Positions 1-8,985 are shown, counted from the first letter of the stretch. The stretch is DNA of 64,000 nucleotides from Paraburkholderia phenoliruptrix (GCF_902859825.1 NZ_CADIKB010000005.1:124001-188000); one strand, 5' to 3'. Translations and numbers: made by a program. Notes: a model not told the origin generated them from the sequence alone.

Positions 1-64
1 GCCAGTCGCGCGGTGACCGGCGCTTTTGCCCCGCGAAACCCTTGAATGCGCCACGCGCCGCGCA

Positions 65-80
65 TGGCATAGCCTTTGCA
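65..80 (+). promoter_or_regulatory. Sigma-54 promoter of narK
   Basis: TGGCATAGCCTTTGCA has the GG and GC dinucleotides ten bases apart that sigma-54 requires (consensus TGGCACG-N4-TTGCW). It shares 12 of 16 bases with the box in front of nirB at 1786-1801. Transcription would start near position 91, so the whole ANTAR-like leader would lie in the transcript. Activator (NtrC) sites would lie upstream, outside the window. Confidence 0.75.
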
Positions 81-115
81 TAGTCGCTCACGTAACGTGA
101 TGCAACCTGATGCAA

Positions 116-244
116 AGGATCAAAGGCGATCCTCCTGCCTGCACGCGTAAGCGCACACTCATAGCAGCACTCCACCAGCAGCTTGGACAACGGCGTCCCC
201 TGGAACCAGTCATCCGACCGGTTCCGCGGGACGCTTTTTTGTTT
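116..244 (+). promoter_or_regulatory. ANTAR-type antitermination leader of narK
   Basis: Two hairpins carry six-base loops with A at loop position 1 and G at position 4, the hallmark of RNAs bound by ANTAR proteins (NasR, NasT). P1 is AGGATC (116-121), loop AAAGGC, GATCCT (128-133). P2 is GGAC (185-188), loop AACGGC, GTCC (195-198). P2 overlaps the 5' arm of an intrinsic terminator: GCGTCCC (193-199) pairs with GGGACGC (228-234), an inner GGAACC (202-207) pairs with GGTTCC (220-225), and a T run follows at 235-240. Protein bound to P1/P2 would block terminator formation. The 51-base gap between P1 and P2 is longer than in textbook examples. AGCAGCACTC (163-172) recurs in the nirB leader. Confidence 0.85.
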
Positions 245-254
245 CGGAACCACG

Positions 255-1604
255 ATGGCAGACAAAGCAACCCGCATCGATCTCTTCAGCCTGCGCACGC
301 CCGCCATGCGCGCATTTCATCTGACGTGGATGGCGTTCTTCGTCTGCTTCTTCGCGTGGTTCGCGTGCGCGCCGCTGATGCCGCTCATCAAGCGCGAGTT
401 CGGTTTATCCGCCGATCAGGTGGCCAACATCAACATCGCCGCCGTGGCGGTCACGATTCTCGTGCGGCTCGTGGTCGGGCCGATGTGCGACCGCTATGGC
501 CCGCGCAAGGTGTACTCGGGACTGCTGCTGGCAGGCGCGCTGCCGGTGCTCGGCGCTGCCATGTCGACGGGTTACGGGAGCTTTCTGCTGTGCCGTTTGC
601 TGATCGGCGCAGTGGGCGCCAGCTTTGTGATCACGCAGTACCACACGTCGATGATGTTCGCGCCGAACGTGGTCGGCACGGCCAACGCGACGACCGCGGG
701 TTGGGGCAACACCGGCGCCGGCGCCGCCCAGGCGCTCATTCCGCTGCTGCTCGCCGCGATCATCGTGCTCGGCGTGGGCGAGTCGTCCGCATGGCGGGTC
801 GCGCTTGTTGTGCCTGGGCTCGCGATGCCGGTCATGGCCGCGTTCTACTGGCGCTTCACGCAGGACTGCCCGCAAGGCAACTTCGCGGCATTGCGGGCGC
901 AAGGCATCGCTATCGACGGCGGCAAGAAGGGCGGCTGGGCCAGCTTTCGCGCCGCCTGCGCAAACTATCGCGTCTGGATGCTGTTCATCACTTACGCAGC
1001 GTGCTTCGGCGTCGAGGTCTTCATCCACAACATCGCCGCAATCTATTACGTCGATCATTTCCACTTGTCGCTGAAAGAGGCCGGCGTGGCCGCGGGCAGC
1101 TTCGGCCTGCTCGCGTTGTTCGCGCGCGCGCTCGGCGGCTGGGTATCGGACAAAGCGGCCGCATCGCGCGGCCTCGAAGTGCGCTCCACGCTGTTGTGCG
1201 CGTTGATCGTCGGCGAAGGGCTCGGGCTCCTGTGCTTCGCGCACGCGAACAGCGTCGCGCCGGCGCTCGTCGCGATGCTGGTGTTCGGGCTCTTCACGCA
1301 CATGGCATGCGGCGCGACGTATGCACTCGTGCCGTTCATCGACCGCAAGGCGCTCGGCGGCGTGGCGGGCATTATCGGCGCGGGCGGCAATGTCGGCGCG
1401 GTGGCTGCGGGCTTTCTGATGAAGGGCGTCGGCGGCATCCAGCAGACGCTCGCGACGCTCGGCGTGCTCGTCACGCTGTCGGCACTGTGCGCGTTGGCCG
1501 TGCGTTTCAGCGGCGAGCACAAGGCGCGCGAAGCGGCGCTGCGCGAGCGCGCGCTCGCCGCCGCCGCCGCCCCCGCCGCTAATACGCAGGGCATGGCGAA
1601 TTGA
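255..1604 (+). CDS. narK: Nitrate/nitrite transporter, MFS NNP family
   Basis: A 449-residue major facilitator protein of the nitrate/nitrite porter family, expected to bring nitrate across the inner membrane for assimilation. The family's two glycine-rich nitrate signatures are visible: AGWGNTGAGAAQAL about 45% of the way along and IGAGGNVGAVAAGF near the C terminus. The MFS loop motif DRYGPRK follows the second helix. The ATG at 255 is chosen because it lies just after the leader terminator; an in-frame reading back to 183 would run through the terminator hairpin. The gene stands alone between its own leader and the next leader, so narK and nirB look like two co-regulated units. Confidence 0.93.
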   Translation: MADKATRIDLFSLRTPAMRAFHLTWMAFFVCFFAWFACAPLMPLIKREFGLSADQVANINIAAVAVTILVRLVVGPMCDRYGPRKVYSGLLLAGALPVLGAAMSTGYGSFLLCRLLIGAVGASFVITQYHTSMMFAPNVVGTANATTAGWGNTGAGAAQALIPLLLAAIIVLGVGESSAWRVALVVPGLAMPVMAAFYWRFTQDCPQGNFAALRAQGIAIDGGKKGGWASFRAACANYRVWMLFITYAACFGVEVFIHNIAAIYYVDHFHLSLKEAGVAAGSFGLLALFARALGGWVSDKAAASRGLEVRSTLLCALIVGEGLGLLCFAHANSVAPALVAMLVFGLFTHMACGATYALVPFIDRKALGGVAGIIGAGGNVGAVAAGFLMKGVGGIQQTLATLGVLVTLSALCALAVRFSGEHKAREAALRERALAAAAAPAANTQGMAN

Positions 1605-1649
1605 GCGGGCTCATCGCCGTGCAGGGCGTGCTGTTGTTTGCTCGTACGC

Positions 1650-1666
1650 TGCACGGTGAAGGTGCT
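1650..1666 (+). promoter_or_regulatory. Possible NtrC enhancer site for the nirB operon
   Basis: TGCACGGTGAAGGTGCT fits the 17-base NtrC pattern TGCAC-N7-GTGCA with one mismatch in the last base. It lies about 120 bp upstream of the sigma-54 -24 element, a normal distance for a bacterial enhancer. Only one clear site is seen, and NtrC usually binds pairs, so this is moderate evidence. Confidence 0.45.
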
Positions 1667-1785
1667 GCGTCGCACCATCATCGCGCCTTCATGCATTCGA
1701 ATGCGTCAGCCAGCAGCGCATAGCAGCACGCGTCAACCCGCGCCAAACGCCCACCAGACGGCGCATTCGGAAGGTTCGGGTCGAA

Positions 1786-1801
1786 TGGCACGGGCTTTGC
1801 A
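1786..1801 (+). promoter_or_regulatory. Sigma-54 promoter of the nirB operon
   Basis: TGGCACGGGCTTTGCA matches the sigma-54 consensus TGGCACG-N4-TTGCW at every defined position. The predicted start, about 12 bases past the -12 GC, is near 1812. That is one base before the P1 hairpin of the ANTAR-like leader, so promoter and leader fit together exactly. Confidence 0.88.
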
Positions 1802-1812
1802 TTAACGGGCTG

Positions 1813-1929
1813 CGGATCAACGGCGATCCGGCTCACCCAGCAGCACTCTGTCTCAGATCATTGGTTTTGGACAACGGCGTCCCCCGAATACAGTCGCAGC
1901 AGCGATTGCATCCGCGGGACGCTTTTTTT
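1813..1929 (+). promoter_or_regulatory. ANTAR-type antitermination leader of nirB
   Basis: P1 is CGGATC (1813-1818), loop AACGGC, GATCCG (1825-1830). P2 is GGAC (1869-1872), loop AACGGC, GTCC (1879-1882). Both loops have A1 and G4. The terminator arms GCGTCCC (1877-1883) and GGGACGC (1916-1922) are followed by seven T residues (1923-1929), and the 5' arm overlaps P2. The architecture matches the narK leader, although the loop of the terminator hairpin differs. AGCAGCACTC (1839-1848) is again present between the hairpins. Confidence 0.88.
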
Positions 1930-1944
1930 ATTGCCGGACACATC

Positions 1945-4524
1945 ATGTCGCAAACCGCATCGCAAATGAATGAAGCCTCTGTCATGAACGTCGTCGTCAT
2001 CGGCCACGGAATGGTGGGGCACAAGCTCCTCGAATGTCTCGTCGACGACCCGAGGGCCGCGCTGCATGTCACCGTGCTGTGCGAAGAGCCGCGCCCCGCG
2101 TACGACCGCGTGCATCTGTCCGAATTCTTTTCGGGCAAGTCCGCGGACGACCTGTCGCTCGTCGCGCCGGGCTTTTTCGAGCGTGAAAATGTGCTGCTCA
2201 AGCTGAACGCGAAGGCCGTCTCGATCGACCGCCATGCGCGCACGGTCGCGCTTTCCACGGGCGAGACGCTCTCCTACGACAAGCTCGTGATCGCGACCGG
2301 CTCGTCGCCGTTCGTGCCGCCTGTGCAAGGCCGCGAGCGCCGCGATTGCTTCGTCTACCGAACTATCGAAGACCTGGAAGCCATGCAGGAATGCGGCGCG
2401 CGCTCGAAGACCGGCACGGTGGTCGGCGGCGGCCTGCTCGGTCTGGAATGCGCGAAGGCGCTGCGCGACATGGGGCTGCAGACGCATGTGGTCGAGTTCG
2501 CGCCGCGCCTGATGGCGGTGCAGGTCGACGAAGGCGGCGGCCGCGTGCTGCGCACGAAGATAGAAGCACTCGGCGTGACGGTGCATACGCAGAAGAACAC
2601 CACGGCGATTGTCGACGGCGAAGCGGGCACGCACCGCATGCAGTTCGCGGACGGCACGCATCTCGACACGGACATGATCGTGTTCTCCGCGGGCATTCGT
2701 CCGCGCGACGAGCTTGCGCGCGCCTGCGGCCTCGAAATCGGTCCGCGCGGCGGCATCGCGATCGATGCGAACTGCCGCACGAGCGATCCGGACATCTACG
2801 CAATCGGCGAATGCGCGGCATGGAACGGCATGATCTACGGCCTCGTGGCACCGGGCTACGACATGGCGCGCGTCGCAGCGAAGCATCTGCTCGGCGACGA
2901 CGCCGGCTTCGCGGGCGCCGACATGAGCACCAAACTCAAGCTGATGGGCGTGGACGTCGCGAGTATCGGCGACGCGCACGGCACGACGCCCGGCAGCCGC
3001 GCCTATCAGTTCAGCGACGAGCGCAAGCAGGTCTACAAGAAGCTCGTGGTCTCGGAGTGCGGCAAGCAACTGCTCGGTGCCGTGATGATCGGCGATGCCA
3101 GCGAATACGGCACGCTGCTGCAGATGATGCTCAACGGTATCGAGCTGCCCGAGTCGCCCGAATTCCTGATCCTGCCGCAAAGCGACGGCAAGGCAAAGCC
3201 GGGCCTCGGCGTGGACGCGCTGCCCGACACCGCGCAGATCTGCTCGTGCAACAACGTGTCGAAGGGCGATCTGTGCGCGGCGGTCTGCGCCGGCGCGACC
3301 GACATCGGCGCGCTCAAGTGCGCGACGAGCGCGGGCACCTCGTGTGGCGGCTGCGTGCCGCTTGTCACGCAGGTGATGAAGGCCGAGATGAAGAAGCAGG
3401 GCCTCGCCGTCAACAATCACGTGTGCGAGCACTTTGCGTATTCGCGCCAGGAGCTGTATCACATCGTGCGCGTCGAAGGCGTGCGCAGCTTCGGCGAACT
3501 GCTCGCCCGGCACGGGCGCGGTCTCGGTTGCGATATCTGCAAGCCTGTGGTGGCGAGCATTCTCGCGTCGTGCTGGAACGAATTCGTGCTGAAGAAAGAG
3601 CACGCGTCGTTGCAGGACACGAACGACTACTACCTCGCGAACATCCAGCGCGACGGCACCTATTCGGTCGTGCCGCGCATGCCGGGCGGTGAAGTGACGC
3701 CCGACGGCCTGATCGCCGTCGCGCAGGTCGCGAAGAAATACGGCCTCTACACGAAGATCACCGGCGGCCAGCGCGTGGACCTGTTCGGCGCGCGCGTCGA
3801 GCAGCTGCCGCTCATCTGGGAAGAGCTGATCGCGGCGGGCTTCGAGTCGGGGCATGCTTACGGCAAGTCGCTGCGCACGGTGAAGTCGTGCGTCGGATCC
3901 ACATGGTGCCGCTATGGCGTCGGCGATTCGGTCGGGCTCGCGGTCGAACTCGAGAACCGCTACAAGGGCCTGCGCACGCCGCACAAAATTAAATTCGGCG
4001 TGTCAGGTTGCACGCGCGAATGCGCGGAAGCGCAGGGCAAGGACGTCGGTGTCATTGCGACGGAGAAGGGCTGGAATCTTTATGTGTGCGGCAACGGCGG
4101 CATGAAGCCGCGCCACGCGGAACTGATCGCGTCCGACCTCGATAAGGACACGCTCGTGCGCTATATCGACCGCTTCCTGATGTTCTATGTGCGCACCGCC
4201 GACCGCCTGCAGCGCACGAGCGTGTGGCGCGAAGGTCTGGAAGGCGGGCTGCAGTATCTGACGGACGTGGTCGTGCACGACAAGCTCGAAGTCGCCGCGG
4301 AACTCGAAGCCGACATGCAGCGCGTGATCGACACCTACGAATGCGAGTGGAAGAAGGCGGTGACCGATCCGGAAACCCGCAAGCGTTTCCGTCATTTCGT
4401 CAACAGCGACCAGGCCGACAACACCGTGGCCTTCGTTGAGGAGCGCGGGCAGATTCGCCCGGCAACACCGGAAGAGCGCCAGTCGAAACTCGCCGCCATT
4501 CCCGTCGTAGTCGAAACCGCTTGA
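1945..4524 (+). CDS. nirB: Assimilatory nitrite reductase, NAD(P)H-dependent, large subunit
   Basis: An 859-residue cytoplasmic siroheme enzyme reducing nitrite to ammonium with NAD(P)H. Domains in order: FAD/NAD(P) Rossmann folds (VVVIGHGMVG near residue 16; VVGGGLLGLE near 158); a BFD-type [2Fe-2S] segment with CSCNN and CGGC (about 431-475); a second, shorter BFD-like segment ending GLGCDIC (about 492-540); then nitrite/sulfite reductase ferredoxin-like and siroheme/[4Fe-4S] domains with GSTWC (about 650), GCTREC (about 687) and CGNGG (about 714). The ATG at 1945 is the first after the leader terminator; a second in-frame ATG lies 13 codons later. It is the first gene of the nirB-nirD-flavoprotein-nasA operon. 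Confidence 0.95.
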   Translation: MSQTASQMNEASVMNVVVIGHGMVGHKLLECLVDDPRAALHVTVLCEEPRPAYDRVHLSEFFSGKSADDLSLVAPGFFERENVLLKLNAKAVSIDRHARTVALSTGETLSYDKLVIATGSSPFVPPVQGRERRDCFVYRTIEDLEAMQECGARSKTGTVVGGGLLGLECAKALRDMGLQTHVVEFAPRLMAVQVDEGGGRVLRTKIEALGVTVHTQKNTTAIVDGEAGTHRMQFADGTHLDTDMIVFSAGIRPRDELARACGLEIGPRGGIAIDANCRTSDPDIYAIGECAAWNGMIYGLVAPGYDMARVAAKHLLGDDAGFAGADMSTKLKLMGVDVASIGDAHGTTPGSRAYQFSDERKQVYKKLVVSECGKQLLGAVMIGDASEYGTLLQMMLNGIELPESPEFLILPQSDGKAKPGLGVDALPDTAQICSCNNVSKGDLCAAVCAGATDIGALKCATSAGTSCGGCVPLVTQVMKAEMKKQGLAVNNHVCEHFAYSRQELYHIVRVEGVRSFGELLARHGRGLGCDICKPVVASILASCWNEFVLKKEHASLQDTNDYYLANIQRDGTYSVVPRMPGGEVTPDGLIAVAQVAKKYGLYTKITGGQRVDLFGARVEQLPLIWEELIAAGFESGHAYGKSLRTVKSCVGSTWCRYGVGDSVGLAVELENRYKGLRTPHKIKFGVSGCTRECAEAQGKDVGVIATEKGWNLYVCGNGGMKPRHAELIASDLDKDTLVRYIDRFLMFYVRTADRLQRTSVWREGLEGGLQYLTDVVVHDKLEVAAELEADMQRVIDTYECEWKKAVTDPETRKRFRHFVNSDQADNTVAFVEERGQIRPATPEERQSKLAAIPVVVETA

Positions 4525-4554
4525 CCTTTATCCACCTGACCTGAGGAATCCAGC

Positions 4555-4902
4555 ATGAACAACGATCGGACTTCGGCATCCTGGCTGCCCGTGTGCGCGC
4601 TCGACGACATCATTCCGAATACGGGCGTGTGCGCGCTCGTCAACGGCGAGCAGGTGGCGGTATTTCATGTGGCGGACGGCGACGGCGGCGTGTTCGCCAT
4701 CGACAACTTCGATCCGGGCTCGCGCGCGGCGGTGCTCTCGCGCGGACTGATCGGCAGCCTCGGCGAGCGCATCGTGGTCGCGTCGCCGATCTACAAGCAT
4801 CATTTCGATCTGCGCACCGGCGAGTGCCTCGAAGCACCCGAGAATTCGGTGAGTGCCTATCCGGTGCGTGTGGAAAGCGGCAAGGTATGGGTCGCCGCAT
4901 GA
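4555..4902 (+). CDS. nirD: Nitrite reductase small subunit
   Basis: A 115-residue Rieske-fold protein that partners NirB. It carries the usual NirD sequence features (VLSRGLIGSLGE, ASPIYKHHFDLRTGECLE). Like other NirD proteins it lacks the Cys/His pairs that would ligate a Rieske cluster, so its role is structural or regulatory in the complex. A clear ribosome site (TGAGGA) precedes the ATG, 30 bases after nirB. Its stop overlaps the next start (ATGA), indicating translational coupling. Confidence 0.93.
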   Translation: MNNDRTSASWLPVCALDDIIPNTGVCALVNGEQVAVFHVADGDGGVFAIDNFDPGSRAAVLSRGLIGSLGERIVVASPIYKHHFDLRTGECLEAPENSVSAYPVRVESGKVWVAA

Positions 4903-6170
4903 GACATGACATCGACGCGCGCTCGTCGGGAGGCGCATCGTTCGCGGCGCCTGCGCGCCCGCGCCTTGTCGTGATCGGCAACGGCATGGCGGGCATGCGC
5001 ACCGTCGAGGAGTTGCTCAAGCTCGCGCCGGACCTGTACGAGATCACCGTGTTCGGCGCGGAGCCCTACGGCAACTACAACCGTATTCTGCTTTCACCGG
5101 TGCTGGCGGGCGAGAAGACCGTCGACGACATCATCCTCAATACGCGCGACTGGTACGAGGAAAACGGCATTCGCCTGCATGCCGGCGACCCCGTGGTCGC
5201 GATCGACCGCTCGCGCCGCATCGCGCGCTCGCAAAGCGGCGTGCAGGTGACGTATGACCGTTTGCTGATCGCCACGGGATCGAAGCCGTTCCTGATTCCT
5301 GTGCCGGGACACGATCTGCCCGGCGTGATTGCATTTCGCGACATTCAGGATGTCGAAACGATGCTCGAGGCGGCGCGCAACCATCGTCATGCGGTGGTCA
5401 TAGGCGGCGGCCTGCTGGGTCTCGAAGCGGCAAACGGGCTGATGCGTCAGGGCATGTCGGTGACGGTCGTGCACGTGACGGACAGCCTGATGGAGCGCCA
5501 GCTCGACCGCAGCGCTTCTGTGTTGCTGCAACAGGCGCTGGAGCGCAAGGGTCTGCGCTTTTTGCTGAAGGCGAATACCGCGGCAATCGTCGGGCCGGAT
5601 CGCGTCACCGCCGTGCGTTTCGACGACGGCAGCGAGATCCCGGCGGATCTCGTCGTGATGACGGCCGGCGTGCGCCCGAACATCGAGCTCGCGAAACAGG
5701 CGGGACTGCATTGCGAACGCGCGATTGTCGTCGACGATACCTTGCAGACCTACGATCCGCGCGTGTATGCGGTCGGCGAATGCGTGCAGCACCGCACGGC
5801 GACCTTCGGTCTCGTCGCGCCGATCTGGGACCAGGCGCGCGTGTGCGGCGCGCACCTCGCGGGCGCCGGTCATCGCCGCTACGTGCAGCGCGCGACGGCG
5901 ACGAAGCTGAAGGTGACCGGCGTCGACCTGTATTCGGCCGGCGACTTCATCGGCGGGCCACAGAGCGAGGACCTCGTGCTGCGCGATCCGCGGCGTGGCG
6001 TCTACAAGCGCCTCGTGATCGAGGATAACCGCGTGATCGGCGCGGTGCTGTATGGCGACGTGAAGGAAGGTGCCTGGTACTTCGAACTGATCCAGAACCG
6101 GACCGATATTTCATCGCTGCGCAGCCATTTGCTGTTCGGCAAAGCCCTCTGCGAGACGCAGGCTGCCTGA
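4899..6170 (+). CDS. FAD/NAD(P)H oxidoreductase of nitrate assimilation (NasC/NirB-N-terminus-like)
   Basis: A 423-residue flavoprotein similar to the N-terminal part of NirB. It has Rossmann motifs VVIGNGMAGM (about residue 24) and VVIGGGLLGLE (about 164), the FAD-binding segment YAVGEC (about 290) and the family motif LKVTGVDLYSAGD. It lacks the BFD [2Fe-2S] and siroheme domains. It is best read as the NADH-oxidising electron donor of nitrate reductase, as NasC is for Klebsiella NasA. The next gene carries the [2Fe-2S] domain missing here, so the chain would be NADH to FAD here, then iron-sulfur and molybdenum in NasA. The start overlaps the nirD stop in ATGA. Confidence 0.85.
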   Translation: MRHDIDARSSGGASFAAPARPRLVVIGNGMAGMRTVEELLKLAPDLYEITVFGAEPYGNYNRILLSPVLAGEKTVDDIILNTRDWYEENGIRLHAGDPVVAIDRSRRIARSQSGVQVTYDRLLIATGSKPFLIPVPGHDLPGVIAFRDIQDVETMLEAARNHRHAVVIGGGLLGLEAANGLMRQGMSVTVVHVTDSLMERQLDRSASVLLQQALERKGLRFLLKANTAAIVGPDRVTAVRFDDGSEIPADLVVMTAGVRPNIELAKQAGLHCERAIVVDDTLQTYDPRVYAVGECVQHRTATFGLVAPIWDQARVCGAHLAGAGHRRYVQRATATKLKVTGVDLYSAGDFIGGPQSEDLVLRDPRRGVYKRLVIEDNRVIGAVLYGDVKEGAWYFELIQNRTDISSLRSHLLFGKALCETQAA

Positions 6171-6183
6171 CCTGGAACACACC

Positions 6184-8985
6184 GTGAGTTTCCCCATCGC
6201 AATTTCGAACGCGTCTGCCAGCGGCAAGGCTGTCAGGACCACCTGTCCATACTGCGGCGTCGGCTGCGGCGTGCGCGCGAGCGCGCGTCCCGACGGCGGC
6301 CATGACATTGCCGGCGACGAACAGCATCCCGCGAACTTTGGCCGCCTGTGCGTGAAAGGCTCGGCGCTCGGCGAAACCATCGGACTGGACGGACGGCTCC
6401 TGCATCCGAAGATGCGCGAGCCCGCGGGCGGCGCGCTGCGCGACGTGTCGTGGGACGAGGCACTCGATGCGGTCGCCGGCGGCTTGCGCCGGATCGTCGA
6501 CGAACATGGACCGGACGCCGTCGCGCTCTATGTGTCGGGCCAGTTGCTGACCGAGGACTACTACGTCGCGAACAAGCTGATGAAGGGCTACGTCGGCAGC
6601 GCGAACATCGATACGAATTCGCGTCTGTGCATGTCGTCGTCCGTAGCAGGGCACAAGCGTGCTTTCGGCGAAGATGTGGTGCCGGTGTGCTACGAAGATC
6701 TCGAACTCGCCGATCTCGTCGTGCTGGTCGGTTCGAATACCGCGTGGTGTCATCCGATCCTGTTCCAGCGCATCGTCAAGATCAAGGAGGCGCGGCCCGA
6801 CATGAAGGTGGTCGTGATCGACCCGCGTTACACCGCGACCTGCGAGATGGCGGACCTGCATCTGCCGCTCGGCGCGGGCACCGACGTGCGGCTCTTTAAC
6901 GGCCTGCTCAGCTTTCTTGCCGAGCACGGCGCGATCGACACGCAGTTCGTCGATTCGCATACGAGCGGTTATGCGGAGGCGCTGGCGGCTGCTTCCGCTG
7001 GCGCGGCGGCCGGCTTCGACCTCGTGCAGTGCGCGAAGGCGTGCAAGGTCGACCCGCACGATCTGCTCGAGTTCTACCGACTCTTTGCCCGCACCGAGCG
7101 CGTGGTCACGGTCTATTCGCAAGGCGTCAACCAGTCGAGCTCGGGCACCGACAAGGTCAACAGCATCATCAATTGCCATCTGCTGACGGGGCGTATCGGC
7201 AAGCCGGGCATGGGGCCTTTCTCGTTCACCGGACAGCCCAACGCGATGGGCGGACGCGAGGTCGGCGGCCTCGCCAACACGCTCGCCGCGCACCTGGAGC
7301 TCGACAACGCGCGGCATCGCGAGCTGGTTCAGCAGTTCTGGGGCGCGCCCGTGGTGGCGTCGCGTGCGGGGCTCAAAGCCGTCGAACTGTTCGACGCCAT
7401 CGAGCAGGGCCGCGTCAAGGCGGTCTGGATCATGGGCACGAATCCGGTGGTGAGCCTGCCTGACAGCGATCAGGCGAAGCGCGCGCTCGCGCGCTGCGAA
7501 CTCGTGGTCAGCTCCGACATCGTCGAGAGCACGGACACCAATGCGTTCGCACATATCCTGTTGCCCGCGCTCGGCTGGGGCGAGAAGGACGGCACGGTGA
7601 CGAATTCGGAGCGCAGGATTTCGCGCCAGCGCGCCTTTTTGCCGGCGCCGGGCGAGGCGCGCCCGGACTGGCAAATCATTTGCGACGTGGCGCGGCGCAT
7701 GGGCTATGCGGGCTTCGGCTTCGCGAGCCAGCAGGAGATCTTCGACGAACATGCGCGGCTCAGCGCATGGCGCAACGAAGACAGCGAGACCGCCGCACAA
7801 TCGGGCGAGGGACATAGCGGCGGCGTCCATCGTGCGTTCAATCTCGCCGGGCTGGTCGGTCTCGGCAGCGACGGCTACGCGTCCCTGCAGCCCGTGCAGT
7901 GGCCCGTGCGTGCGAGCGCCGGCGCAGCCGCGCCGGGCACCGCGCGTCTTTTCGACGACCGCCGTTTCAGTCACGCGGACGGCCGCGCGCGGTTCGTCGC
8001 CACGCCGCCGCGCGCGCCGGCCCATGCGCCCGATGACGACTATCCGCTCACGCTGAACACCGGCCGCGTGCGCGACCAGTGGCATACGATGACCCGCACG
8101 GGCAAATCGGAAAAACTCGCGGGCCATGTGACCGAAGCATTCGTCGACCTGCACCCGCAGGACGCGTTGCTGTGCGGCGTGCGCGAAGGCGACCTCGCGC
8201 GCGTGTCGAGCCGCTGGGGCGCGATGGTGGCGCGCGTGCAATACGGCGGCGGCATGCCGCGCGGCAGCGTGTTCGTGCCGATTCACTGGAACGACCAGGT
8301 TGCGTCCGACGCGCGGGTGGGCGCCGTGGTGAATCCGGTGGTCGATCCGGTTTCCGGCGAGCCCGAGTTCAAGCACACGCCGGTGCGGATCGACAAGTTT
8401 CACGTCGCGTGGCATGGCTTTTCGCTGAGCCGGCGCGCGCCGCGGCTCGACGGCGTGACCTACTGGACGCGCGTCCAGGGCAAACAGTGCGTGCGCTACG
8501 AGCTCGCCGGCCGCACTACGCTCGGCGAGCGCGGTGAACGGGGCGCCTGGGCGCGCGCGCTCTTCGGCGTCGACGACGCGCAGGCGGACTGGCTCGAATA
8601 CGAGGACCGCGCCGCGGGCATTTATCGCGCGGTGCATCTGGTCGACGATCGTATCGAGAACTGTGTGTTTCTCTCGGCACGTCCCGAGCTGCCCGCGCGC
8701 GAATGGCTCGCGAGCCTCTTTGCGAAGGACAGACTCGACGAAGCGGACCGCATCGGCGTGCTGTCCGGCCAGCCGATCGGCAAGGGCGCCGATACGGGGC
8801 CGACGGTCTGTTCGTGTTTCGGCGTGGGGCGCAATACGATTTGCACGGCAATTCGCGAGCAGGGCCTCAAGACCGCTGCCGAGATCACCGCCTGTTTGAA
8901 GGCCGGCGGCAACTGCGGTTCGTGTGTGCCGGAGTTGAAGAAGCTTCTGATCGATACGGAGCTCGCGCGGCTCAACGCGGCCTGA
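6184..8985 (+). CDS. nasA: Assimilatory nitrate reductase catalytic subunit, molybdopterin enzyme with C-terminal [2Fe-2S] domain
   Basis: A 933-residue enzyme reducing nitrate to nitrite. Cys21, Cys24, Cys28 and Cys56 form the N-terminal [4Fe-4S] motif (CPYCGVGC, then RLCVKG), followed by the molybdopterin-guanine-dinucleotide domains (for example SSSVAGHKRAFGED, WIMGTNPVVSLPDSD, TGRVRDQWHTMTRTG). A BFD-like [2Fe-2S] domain closes the protein (CSCFGVG near 876; GNCGSC near 907), as in NasA/NarB-type reductases. The start is a GTG 13 bases after the flavoprotein gene. No twin-arginine signal is present, consistent with a cytoplasmic assimilatory enzyme. Confidence 0.93.
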   Translation: MSFPIAISNASASGKAVRTTCPYCGVGCGVRASARPDGGHDIAGDEQHPANFGRLCVKGSALGETIGLDGRLLHPKMREPAGGALRDVSWDEALDAVAGGLRRIVDEHGPDAVALYVSGQLLTEDYYVANKLMKGYVGSANIDTNSRLCMSSSVAGHKRAFGEDVVPVCYEDLELADLVVLVGSNTAWCHPILFQRIVKIKEARPDMKVVVIDPRYTATCEMADLHLPLGAGTDVRLFNGLLSFLAEHGAIDTQFVDSHTSGYAEALAAASAGAAAGFDLVQCAKACKVDPHDLLEFYRLFARTERVVTVYSQGVNQSSSGTDKVNSIINCHLLTGRIGKPGMGPFSFTGQPNAMGGREVGGLANTLAAHLELDNARHRELVQQFWGAPVVASRAGLKAVELFDAIEQGRVKAVWIMGTNPVVSLPDSDQAKRALARCELVVSSDIVESTDTNAFAHILLPALGWGEKDGTVTNSERRISRQRAFLPAPGEARPDWQIICDVARRMGYAGFGFASQQEIFDEHARLSAWRNEDSETAAQSGEGHSGGVHRAFNLAGLVGLGSDGYASLQPVQWPVRASAGAAAPGTARLFDDRRFSHADGRARFVATPPRAPAHAPDDDYPLTLNTGRVRDQWHTMTRTGKSEKLAGHVTEAFVDLHPQDALLCGVREGDLARVSSRWGAMVARVQYGGGMPRGSVFVPIHWNDQVASDARVGAVVNPVVDPVSGEPEFKHTPVRIDKFHVAWHGFSLSRRAPRLDGVTYWTRVQGKQCVRYELAGRTTLGERGERGAWARALFGVDDAQADWLEYEDRAAGIYRAVHLVDDRIENCVFLSARPELPAREWLASLFAKDRLDEADRIGVLSGQPIGKGADTGPTVCSCFGVGRNTICTAIREQGLKTAAEITACLKAGGNCGSCVPELKKLLIDTELARLNAA

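Noticed and set aside
1858-3984. A 708-codon minus-strand frame over nirB
   Set aside because: Antisense shadow of nirB with low-complexity Arg/His/Ala composition and no motif.
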